DNA of 6,384 nucleotides from Lentisphaerota bacterium (GTDB taxonomy: Bacteria > Verrucomicrobiota > Kiritimatiellia > RFP12 > UBA3636). The notes beneath the pieces were generated by a model. It was not told where the DNA came from. It did no database searches and was given only the letters and a program-made list of their open reading frames with translations. A program made the position numbers and the translations under genes. This document shows, one piece after another, positions 1 through 6,384 of this stretch. The stretch covers positions 1 through 6,384 of the forward strand of contig JAAZFF010000018.1 of the NCBI GenBank assembly GCA_012511845.1. Reading direction: 5' to 3'. The first letter of the stretch is position 1. Every line of letters starts with the position of its first letter.

Positions 1-1918
1 CATCTGAAACTTTGGGGAAGTACTCATGACTGTAATCGCCTTCAACATCAAGAAGGGTTTTTGGTTTTTTGCTATCTGTATTCTGCTGAAAAATTGTATT
101 TTTCTGTCTACCGGGATGACCCACCCATAAGAGAGCAGGCGATGTAATCCCCTGCCATGCTATTTCACAGCCGTCACTCATTCTTACAGGAGCTTCTCCA
201 TCGACGATCCTGTAAACACCATTCGCAGAACCGCGCAATGTGAATGCAATACCTCGCCCCCCCATACCAATGTTAGGTGTCTGAAACTGGTTTCCTGCAG
301 GAATAGTGCCGCTCCCGGAACTGTATAAAATGAACTCTTCTGCATCCGGTTCAGCTTTCTGTTTAACAAGCTTGACGCCGTCCCTGACATATATAAGCGA
401 CTCTCCATTTGCATCCCAAACGGCAGTAAAGGCATTTGTCGCAACAAGCGTTTCCCTGCCTGTCTGCAAATCGACCACCCAGGTATCCCACTTCAGCTGA
501 TCACGTTGTGAAACGTACGGCATGTGAGACCTGCTGAAAGCGATTCTTCTGCCATCAGGTGAAAAACGCGGATAAGTATCGGTGAAATCTGATTTTGTAA
601 CCCGGCGCACTTTTCCGGAAGGAACATCCATCACAAAAATACGATGCCTCCCTTCACTGTTGCTGCTCCAGTCAATGCACCCTTTAATACTGGTCTCATT
701 TAGTGCCATAGAAAGTTTTTTGCCCCCCGGTAGCGAGACACCTATCTGATCTTCTGTTTCAGTTGCAGCGCTTTTACTGAAGTATCTGAAAAGACCGAAA
801 CTCAGCACAGACAACACCACGAGACCTGCAACAATCCCCATGGAAGTGCGCACTGCTCTGCGCCTGCGCACTGTATGCGTTTCATCTGGATTTCGTGAAT
901 GAGGTAACCATAGAAACACAAGAAACGTCAGCCCTCCAAGGCTGTAGTCCAAAAACTGGCTGAGCAGATGTGTTGAAAGCATGGCAGCCATAGATTCTGC
1001 CATACCGAAACCAAGCGCCGTCAATGCTACGAGCCCGCCTGCCTCATACGATCCGAAACTCATAAACGCAGGAACCGGCAAACTGGCTGCACCTTCCGCC
1101 GATATAAGTGCCGTTAAAACAGAAGATACGCCTGCATTGGCAAGGAGCGGCCATGTCTTTAACGTAATTGCAACAAACAAAAAGTATAACCCGAAGTATT
1201 TCAGAAAGCGTATGGCAGCTGAAAGAAGCAGCACTTGCTTTACAATTCCACTCCGGCTTACAAACCCCACCGATTCTGCCATTTCTGAAAGAGTCTTTAC
1301 GCACCACTGATACCACTTCCAGCGGCAAAGCCGGGCAGGACTTTTCTTTTCAAGCAACTGTGCCGTAAACGGGAGAATTTTAAATAATCCCAACCAGCCG
1401 ACAACGCATACTATCAGCAGTATAAGACCGGTTCCCAATAACGAAAGTCCCTTGGCTGAAGCTGTAATGGCAACAGAAAAAACAATCAGCAGGGCAGCAA
1501 AATCAAAAAGCAGTCCGATAGAAAGCGACGAAAGGCAATTTGCCACAGACACATTGTATCCCATATTCAGCATTGCAACATAGCTTAATTCACCGACACG
1601 CATCGGCACCATATCAACACAGGCTCCACGTACAAACATTACGAGTGAAACATGCCCAAACCCCGGAATGTTGTCAACCTCATCTTCGGCCGCTCCTGCT
1701 TTCAGAAGCATCCTTGCACGTACTGCCCTGATGAACGTCTGGGCAATGTGGCAGAGTGCATACACTGCCACAAGGGGCCAGACAGCATTTCTGATACAGT
1801 TTATAATTGTTGATACACTCAGTTCCCCGCCACTGCGAGTGACAGCAAGGTACAGCAGGTATAGAACCAAAAAGGATATGCCTGCAGAAATAATTAATTT
1901 AAAAATTGCTTTTCTCAT
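1..1918 (-). CDS. LPG synthase-type membrane domain fused to TolB-like beta-propeller (3' end outside window)
   Basis: One uninterrupted frame of 639 complete codons runs off the window edge with no stop, so the C-terminus is missing. Residues 1 to about 340 are a polytopic membrane domain of the LPG_synthase_TM (ex-UPF0104) type. The family-like PMRVGE motif is at 105-110 and the late LPVPAFMSFGSYE segment at 280-292. There is no C-terminal aminoacyl-PG synthase domain in its place. An arginine-rich stretch (351-357) and a further membrane segment (about 360-380) lead to a hydrophilic region with a clear PD40/WD40-like blade (YPRFSPDGRRIAF, 449-461) and weaker blades after it; the last visible residues (EYFPKVSD) look like the next blade. 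Positive-inside reasoning puts the propeller outside the cytoplasmic membrane. ATG at 1918 is the first start after an in-frame TGA at 1933-1931, and no good Shine-Dalgarno precedes it. It lies 31 bases after the AEC paralogue. Both domain calls are strong; substrate and function are unknown. Confidence 0.85.
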   Translation of the reverse strand, partial: MRKAIFKLIISAGISFLVLYLLYLAVTRSGGELSVSTIINCIRNAVWPLVAVYALCHIAQTFIRAVRARMLLKAGAAEDEVDNIPGFGHVSLVMFVRGACVDMVPMRVGELSYVAMLNMGYNVSVANCLSSLSIGLLFDFAALLIVFSVAITASAKGLSLLGTGLILLIVCVVGWLGLFKILPFTAQLLEKKSPARLCRWKWYQWCVKTLSEMAESVGFVSRSGIVKQVLLLSAAIRFLKYFGLYFLFVAITLKTWPLLANAGVSSVLTALISAEGAASLPVPAFMSFGSYEAGGLVALTALGFGMAESMAAMLSTHLLSQFLDYSLGGLTFLVFLWLPHSRNPDETHTVRRRRAVRTSMGIVAGLVVLSVLSFGLFRYFSKSAATETEDQIGVSLPGGKKLSMALNETSIKGCIDWSSNSEGRHRIFVMDVPSGKVRRVTKSDFTDTYPRFSPDGRRIAFSRSHMPYVSQRDQLKWDTWVVDLQTGRETLVATNAFTAVWDANGESLIYVRDGVKLVKQKAEPDAEEFILYSSGSGTIPAGNQFQTPNIGMGGRGIAFTLRGSANGVYRIVDGEAPVRMSDGCEIAWQGITSPALLWVGHPGRQKNTIFQQNTDSKKPKTLLDVEGDYSHEYFPKVSD

Positions 1919-1949
1919 ATCTTGATGCGCTCATTCTAGCAGTCACAGA

Positions 1950-2883
1950 TCACAAAGTCAAAAACCTTGCAGTACCGACCACGAGCGGCATTGTTATAAC
2001 CGATACTACATTTGAAAAAGAAACGAGTTTTACCGACAGTTCTGTATCCTGCCCGAATTTTGCTGAAAACATTGTGGTGGTGGCAGCACAGGGAGCACTT
2101 GCAGCGATAACACATGCTACAACCATTGTTCTGTCATTCACACCAATTAACATCAGAATAAAAAGCAAAACAGATGGAACAACAACAAGACGCAGGAACA
2201 TTACAAGATACACATTAAAATCTCTGGGCACAGAAACTATTTCAGACTTCGCCAGATAAAAACCTATTACAAGCATGGGTAAAGGAGTATTCAAAGCAGA
2301 AATCATTCTCAGAGGCTCTTTGAAGACGTAATGAAGATTCACTGAGAAGATATAAAACAAAAGACCAACGAATATCCCTATCAAACCGGGATTTAGCAAA
2401 AGGCTTCCTAAACTCATTTTTTTTTGTATCACCACTCATGAGAACAAGCCCGTAAGTCCATAATACCAAATTGAAAACAGCTATTACAGCGGCACCGTAA
2501 AACACTCCGTCGAGCCCCAGAATAGCCTGCTGCAGGGGCAGTGACATCGTACCGGCATTTGAAAAGACAACGCCGAAGCGCAACACCCTGCGCCGGCGCG
2601 CTACCTTGTCCCTTATCAGCGAATGCGCCAGAAGTATCCCGAGGAGGTGAAATCCTGCGGCAATAAGCGATGCTACACCCAATGCTCCCAGCATTCCCGC
2701 ATCAAACTCGCGTTGAAATGAAAGAATTATTATGCAAGGCGTAACAACATACATTATAAGGTTTGTCAGACCCATAACCGTTGTATGACTGAAAAATCCG
2801 GATTTTGCGCACAAGTATCCTGTAAAGACCAGGATAAAAAGTACTGCCACCTGTTGACCTACAACTAAAAAACTTTCAAGCAT
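1950..2883 (-). pseudogene. AEC-family permease, second tandem copy, split by a +1 frameshift
   Basis: This is a paralogue of the intact permease just upstream, broken into two overlapping frames. The first (2883-2242, 213 residues) carries membrane segments 1-5, then about 58 unrelated residues after residue 155. The second (2435-1950, up to 161 residues, with alternative ATGs at 2435 and 2417) carries segments 6-10 with the ALNTPLPMLVIGFYLA and AASAPCAA motifs. Removing one A from the A9 run at 2417-2425 joins them into a 310-residue protein, exactly the length of the neighbour, and aligns GDTKKMSL with its GDIKLISL. By eye, 104 of the first 150 residues are identical to the neighbour, and the downstream half is similarly conserved, so both halves look recently selected. 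The ATG lies 1 base after the preceding TAA with no visible Shine-Dalgarno, suggesting coupled translation. It may be a true pseudogene, a gene rescued by slippage, or an intact gene with a sequencing error. If expressed, it would be an inner-membrane small-solute exporter of unknown substrate. Confidence 0.85.
2417..2425 (-). other. A9 homopolymer at the frameshift point of the second AEC gene
   Basis: The coding strand reads GATAC, nine A, then TGAG. The run spans the last base of Thr153 and the lysine codons after it. Eight A would restore the frame. The intact paralogue has ATC AAA TTG ATA here with no homopolymer, so the run is specific to this copy. Runs of nine or more A are known sites of RNA polymerase slippage in bacteria, and also of replication slippage and sequencing error. 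Confidence 0.85.
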
Positions 2884-2884
2884 T

Positions 2885-3817
2885 TTACATGGTCAAGTAT
2901 CGTGCCAACCCCACAACGAGCGGCATTGTTACTATTGAGACAATAGTTGAGAAGGATACAATCCCTACGGAGAGCTCTGTATCCTGATTAAACTTCGACG
3001 CAAACATGGTAGTCATCGCTGCACAGGGCGCGCTTGCAGCTATAACACATGCAACGATCATCGTATGATCTGTCACTCCTGCCATTTTAACTATAGCCAG
3101 CATTATGAGGGGCACAGCAAGAAGCCGGAGAAATAATACGAGATAAACATTAAGATCGGTCAATACATGAACAATCTGCGACTCTGCCAGGTAAAATCCG
3201 ATTACGAGCATCGGCAAAGGTGTATTCAGTGCCGCCATCATCTGCATCGGCTCTTTTATTATATATGGGAGATTTATCGACAGGAGGAAAAGGACAAGAC
3301 CAATTGACACTCCTGTTACGACCGGGTTAAGAACAAGATTGCGCAGGCTTATCAATTTGATATCGCCCCCCATAAGCACAAGTCCGTACGTCCACGCAAG
3401 CAGATTGAACACAGCTATAACGGCTGCTCCGTAAAAAACGCCGTCAGCTCCTAAAATCGCATCCTGCAAAGGTAACGACATATAGCCGGCGTTTGAAAAA
3501 ATAACCCCGAAACGCAGAACCCTCTGTCGTCTCATCTGCGGATCATGAACAAACAGGTGGGCAAATAGTATGTTCAGCAGGTGAAAGCCGGTTGCAATGA
3601 GCAGGGCAATTCCCAAGTTGCCCAGCATTAGAACGTCAAATTCTCTCTGAAAAGATGTTATCAGAATACACGGAGTTACAATATAAAGAACAAGATTTGT
3701 TATTCCGCTGATGGTAGGTTGGTTAAGAAGCTTTGCCTTGGAACAAAAATAGCCTAGAAAAATAAGCAGGAACAGAACAACTACCTGCTGCCCTACAATA
3801 AAAAAACTTTCAAGCAT
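2885..3817 (-). CDS. AEC-family (auxin efflux carrier/malonate-type) permease
   Basis: A complete 310-residue integral membrane protein, about the usual length for bacterial AEC transporters (Pfam Mem_trans family), which move small organic anions or similar solutes across the inner membrane. Hydrophobicity by eye gives about ten segments in two halves: roughly 5-23, 36-55, 66-89, 99-118, 123-148, then 161-181, 197-212, 222-243, 253-271 and 284-307. Family-like features are FSNAGYMSLPL (107-117), ALNTPLPMLVIGFYLAES (196-213) and AASAPCAAMTTMF (260-272), the last two in the second half. The ATG at 3817 lies 2 bases after the stop of the upstream gene with only a weak GAG upstream, so translation is probably coupled. 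A close tandem paralogue follows after 1 base. The family assignment is firm; the substrate cannot be told from sequence, and malonate, auxin or amino acids should not be assumed. Confidence 0.9.
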   Translation of the reverse strand: MLESFFIVGQQVVVLFLLIFLGYFCSKAKLLNQPTISGITNLVLYIVTPCILITSFQREFDVLMLGNLGIALLIATGFHLLNILFAHLFVHDPQMRRQRVLRFGVIFSNAGYMSLPLQDAILGADGVFYGAAVIAVFNLLAWTYGLVLMGGDIKLISLRNLVLNPVVTGVSIGLVLFLLSINLPYIIKEPMQMMAALNTPLPMLVIGFYLAESQIVHVLTDLNVYLVLFLRLLAVPLIMLAIVKMAGVTDHTMIVACVIAASAPCAAMTTMFASKFNQDTELSVGIVSFSTIVSIVTMPLVVGLARYLTM

Positions 3818-3819
3818 TG

Positions 3820-4455
3820 TCAGAGTGTCTCAAGAAACAGAACTGCCGTACCATTCGGATCTCCCGCTTTTATGATTGTCTGCTGCACATCGCGCTTTCC
3901 GGCAGAGCTTTTGCGAGTCTTTGTAAATTTTCCCGGACATTGAAGTGGCAGGGTCAGTACACACCCCCCTGTTTCTGTAAACTCTATTGTGTTAAGCAAA
4001 GCAGTTGCTTCGGCAACGGGGCGCCACTTGGAACTTCCTACGAGTGCCGCCAGATAATCAATTGGAATTGCTGCCACCTTTCCAATTGAACCGCCCACCC
4101 CATCCTCCACTGCATCAGCGATCAGGGATACTGTTTTTTTAGCGACTTTGCGCATAAGTTCGTCAACTTCAGGATCTGTAAGTGCCTGTGAAATACTTAT
4201 TTTTATTGCAAACTTGCCTGTAACATTCTCTTTCAACAGAATGCTCCCAATCCAGTCGTCAGGACTTACCACAAGAGAATTTCCCGCCAGTTTTACTACC
4301 CTGGTATGAGATCTCGTGGCTATACCTATCCTGGGCCACACCAGTTCTACGGTAACGGTATGGTTTGCTGTCGCAGATCGTGCCACAGGTCCTGCAAAAG
4401 AAAGCTCCAGTGAACGAAGACCAAGTTGAATTGCTGCTTTATCTTTTGCTGCCAT
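3820..4455 (-). CDS. Hypothetical 211-residue soluble protein
   Basis: I do not recognise this protein. It has no signal peptide and no convincing membrane segment. Residues about 8-90 look beta-rich, with alternating hydrophobic stretches (IQLGLRSLELSF, HTVTVELVW, FAIKISISQ), as in a beta-sandwich. Residues 93-140 look helical and amphipathic (DPEVDELMRKVAKKTVSLIA, then a glycine-rich turn and PIDYLAALVG). Strands appear to return at 155-170 and 201-209. This resembles a strand-helix-strand adaptor or binding domain, but that is inference. The ATG lies 1 base after the TAA of the zinc-finger gene, and a GGAG 10 bases upstream supports this start. The gene ends 2 bases before the first AEC permease, so it is probably co-transcribed and co-translated with it. 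Single cysteines at 165 and 173 give no obvious metal site. Confidence 0.8.
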   Translation of the reverse strand: MAAKDKAAIQLGLRSLELSFAGPVARSATANHTVTVELVWPRIGIATRSHTRVVKLAGNSLVVSPDDWIGSILLKENVTGKFAIKISISQALTDPEVDELMRKVAKKTVSLIADAVEDGVGGSIGKVAAIPIDYLAALVGSSKWRPVAEATALLNTIEFTETGGCVLTLPLQCPGKFTKTRKSSAGKRDVQQTIIKAGDPNGTAVLFLETL

Positions 4456-4456
4456 T

Positions 4457-6384
4457 TTATTTTGACTCCGAAGTTTCAGTTTCTTGAACAGGTTCCGTAG
4501 CTTCTACTGCTGCAGACTCTTCATTACCTGTGCCTTCCTCAAGTTCTGTTTCAGCTGGTTTTTCCTCCGCATTTTCAGCCTGAGGCTCTTCTGCAGGTTT
4601 CGTTTCAACAGGTGCATCTGTTGTCTCATCAGCCGGTTGAGCTTCATCAGACACTGCTTCAGCAACAGGCTCTACAACATCTTCAGCAACCTTGCCTTCT
4701 TCGAGGGCAACCTCAGTGGAAGGCTCTGATTCTTTTGTTTCTTCCGAAACTTCTTCTACAGGTTTCTCAACTGTTGCAGATTCAGATTCTATTTTATCAG
4801 CTTTCTTCGGTTTGCGAGGTTTGGAAAAATATGGATATTCTTCCGGCAGAGCCAGCACTCCATTAAAGTACTCGATTACATAGCCGCGTTCTGTAACGAA
4901 TGCAACCTGTTTTTGAATTTCATCAGTCTCATCTTGCGGCGTAGAGTCCGTGATAAGTTCTGAAAGCATTTCATTTCTGGTGCAGCCTTTGTTTTCCTTT
5001 ATATAATCAATTATTTTCTTCAGGGAGGGAACTGCATGTTCCACATCAAGCATTGTAGGCTGTTTATGGTAAACGAATTCTTCACCTCGCGGACTTATCG
5101 TGCGAAAAGTAAATAATTTTCTGCTTCGTAATCCTCCACGAATTGCAAAAAACAGGGAAGCTGTCTGGATCGCCTGCTCTCTATCCCATGCACGACCGAT
5201 GGAGTCAAGAAGCGATTTGTCGGAGAGTGCTTTCGAAACTGCATTTGAAACAGTTACCTGACGAGCAGCCCTGATAAAATTTCCGGCAATATTCTCGAAG
5301 AAGTACGTTTCTGCTTCTTCCTGACTCATGCGCTTTGCTTGTTCCTGCCCGGCGTCAGACTCATCAGATATTGACTCCTGTTCCCCCTCCGATTCGATTT
5401 CAGTATCACTCTCTGCGGCATTACTGTCGATATCGGATTCATCATGTATCTGTTCAACGGAAGTTTCCTGCACAATATCTGATTCCTGAGCCTGCCCGGC
5501 TTCCTGTTCGGAATCATATTGCTCTTCTGGAACAGCGATAACTTCCTCTGAAGTGTTCGGTTCAGAATCTTCTGCATTTTCTTCCTGCAGTACAGTTTCT
5601 TCAACCTTGCTTTCCTCGTGCTTGGCAGCCTGTTTGCGTCTTCGCTTCTTCTTGGAAGATTTTCGTTCTTTTAAAAAATATGCGATTACTTTGGAACTTT
5701 CGTTGCGCCATTGTTCTATCATTTCCGGATCGCTGATAATCTCTATACGCGCCCTGTATTCCTCGGCATCCATCCCTGCAAATTCTGTGCGCAGCATTTG
5801 TTGAATTTTCAAGTTGTAGCTATGATGGTTAGGTGGAGCCAGCAATTTACCGCTTAATCCGCAACGTGCCACAGAAACAAAGTTGCCGCTTGGAGGATCA
5901 ATTTCCTGTTCCTCGGAATCAAAATATTCTGCAAAATGGGCAGTCAGAAGATGAGATCGCGCCTCCTCTTCACTCATTGCAAACCAGTTGCATTTAGTAC
6001 AACGATAGAAAGACTTATCCTGATTTTCATCATTGAATGCTAAACGGACTTCTGTAAACTCCGGATTTTTAAAGAAAAGTCTTACAAGATCGCGTAATGG
6101 AAAAGCTCTGCGGGCAGTCAATACTTTTTCAGCTATACCTGTAAGTTCTTTTTTTCCCGGGAGAAAACGAATATCGTATGGAAGTTCAGATAGTGACGAC
6201 TGCGACCGGTGACCACCTGCCCTGCTGCTGCGTTGGCGGTGCGGACCTTTTCGCTGTGAGTCATCACGATATGATTGACGTCTATCACTTTCTGCTGAAA
6301 AGGGTCTTGGAGATGAGTCATCTCTTGTTTTCGGTGCGTCTCTGTAACGATCTCTGTCACGTGACCCTTTGAGAGAATCATCCC
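4457..6384 (-). CDS. Large charged protein with a C2H2-type zinc-finger motif (5' end outside window)
   Basis: The frame is open from the window edge (first full codon at 6382) to TAA at 4459-4457, 641 visible residues. A TTG at 6121 could be taken as the start, but the frame continues upstream into PYDIRFLPGKKELTGIAEKV, which reads as one domain with TARRAFPLRDLVRLF, so the true start lies beyond the window. Visible residues: 1-65 rich in R, D, S and Q; 68-115 a compact domain; a finger C128-x2-C131-x12-H144-x4-H149; VARCGLSGKL...PPNHHSY (172-189), perhaps a second metal site; helical 190-237; a K/R stretch 238-254; an acidic Glu/Ser/Gln linker 255-349; a mixed helical domain 350-522, possibly winged-helix; and an acidic E/A/P/V/T tail from about 528. 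No membrane segment or signal peptide, so probably cytoplasmic. The layout suggests nucleic-acid binding or a scaffold; I have no name for it and the function is unproven. It precedes the 211-residue gene by 1 base. Confidence 0.8.
   Translation of the reverse strand, partial: DDSLKGSRDRDRYRDAPKTRDDSSPRPFSAESDRRQSYRDDSQRKGPHRQRSSRAGGHRSQSSLSELPYDIRFLPGKKELTGIAEKVLTARRAFPLRDLVRLFFKNPEFTEVRLAFNDENQDKSFYRCTKCNWFAMSEEEARSHLLTAHFAEYFDSEEQEIDPPSGNFVSVARCGLSGKLLAPPNHHSYNLKIQQMLRTEFAGMDAEEYRARIEIISDPEMIEQWRNESSKVIAYFLKERKSSKKKRRRKQAAKHEESKVEETVLQEENAEDSEPNTSEEVIAVPEEQYDSEQEAGQAQESDIVQETSVEQIHDESDIDSNAAESDTEIESEGEQESISDESDAGQEQAKRMSQEEAETYFFENIAGNFIRAARQVTVSNAVSKALSDKSLLDSIGRAWDREQAIQTASLFFAIRGGLRSRKLFTFRTISPRGEEFVYHKQPTMLDVEHAVPSLKKIIDYIKENKGCTRNEMLSELITDSTPQDETDEIQKQVAFVTERGYVIEYFNGVLALPEEYPYFSKPRKPKKADKIESESATVEKPVEEVSEETKESEPSTEVALEEGKVAEDVVEPVAEAVSDEAQPADETTDAPVETKPAEEPQAENAEEKPAETELEEGTGNEESAAVEATEPVQETETSESK
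4466..4469 (-). promoter_or_regulatory. Ribosome binding site for the 211-residue protein
   Basis: GGAG on the coding strand, 10 bases before the ATG at 4455 and inside the last codons of the upstream gene. It is the only reasonable Shine-Dalgarno match at any gene junction in the window; the other starts appear to rely on coupling or weak initiation. Confidence 0.5.

Larger units (their letters stand above)
1950..3817 (-). repeat. Tandem duplication of an AEC permease gene
   Basis: Two head-to-tail copies start 934 bases apart. Both proteins begin MLESF and, after frame correction, both are 310 residues. Nucleotide identity is diluted, but short perfect blocks remain at equivalent sites, for example the 16 bases at 1981-1996 and 2916-2931, which are 935 bases apart (one more than the start spacing because of the extra A in the second copy). 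Divergence of roughly a third of residues points to an old duplication, not an assembly artefact. Confidence 0.85.

Noticed and set aside
184..447. Minus-strand open frame of 87 codons
   Set aside because: It lies in another frame inside the LPG-propeller gene, whose own frame is unbroken and encodes recognisable propeller sequence.
1044..1328. Minus-strand open frame of 94 codons, which might suggest that the LPG-propeller gene is broken
   Set aside because: Translating the main frame by hand from 1918 to 1 shows no stop; the membrane domain continues through this region, so this is a shadow frame.
1919..1949. Possible terminator or promoter in the only sizeable gap
   Set aside because: The 31 bases show no stem-loop followed by a T run and no clear -35/-10 pair.
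1906..2259. Plus-strand open frame of 117 codons antisense to the second AEC gene
   Set aside because: It mirrors a conserved permease coding stretch, has no recognisable product and no start signal.
4457..4790. Possible tandem peptide repeats in the acidic tail
   Set aside because: The Glu/Ala/Pro/Val/Thr segments resemble each other in composition only; no fixed period or repeated DNA unit is seen.
4484..5804. Several plus-strand open frames antisense to the zinc-finger gene
   Set aside because: They arise from the biased Glu/Ser-rich codons of the opposite strand; their products are low-complexity Leu/Phe/Ser/Cys strings.
6133..6381. Minus-strand 82-codon ATG-started frame upstream of the zinc-finger gene
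   Set aside because: It overlaps the better-supported frame of the zinc-finger protein, which stays open and reads as domain sequence; the 82-codon product looks like no known protein.

Overview
All supportable genes in this window lie on the minus strand and are packed almost end to end, so transcription runs from high to low coordinates. The window is cut at both ends inside an open reading frame. I see no RNA genes, CRISPR array, insertion sequence or terminator, and no gene-free stretch over 300 bases; the longest gap is 31 bases.

In transcription order the layout is: (1) 4457 to beyond 6384, a large charged protein whose start lies outside the window, with a C2H2-type zinc-finger motif, a basic stretch, an acidic linker, a second folded domain and an acidic tail; (2) 3820-4455, an unrecognised 211-residue soluble protein; (3) 2885-3817, an intact 310-residue AEC-family (auxin efflux carrier/malonate-type) permease; (4) 1950-2883, a tandem paralogue of that permease, split by one extra base in a run of nine A; (5) 1918 down to beyond base 1, an unusual fusion of a lysylphosphatidylglycerol-synthase-type membrane domain (LPG_synthase_TM, formerly UPF0104) with a TolB-like beta-propeller predicted to sit outside the cytoplasmic membrane. 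Gaps between genes are 1, 2, 1 and 31 bases, which fits one transcription unit with translational coupling. Only the 211-residue gene has a recognisable Shine-Dalgarno sequence.

The organism is a bacterium of moderate G+C content. Weak Shine-Dalgarno use and the style of the zinc-finger protein (a DIRFLP...RAFPLRDL...RLF segment and a CGLSG...PPNHH motif) remind me of the PVC group (Verrucomicrobiota, Lentisphaerota or Kiritimatiellota). That is a low-confidence impression and no marker gene in the window tests it.

No joint pathway can be read from the genes. Three encode membrane proteins, two of them small-solute permeases and one a possible envelope or lipid-related protein with an external sensor-like domain. 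The two upstream genes are of unknown function. The points most worth a second look are the membrane-propeller fusion, the A9 frameshift in the second permease, and the truncated zinc-finger protein.
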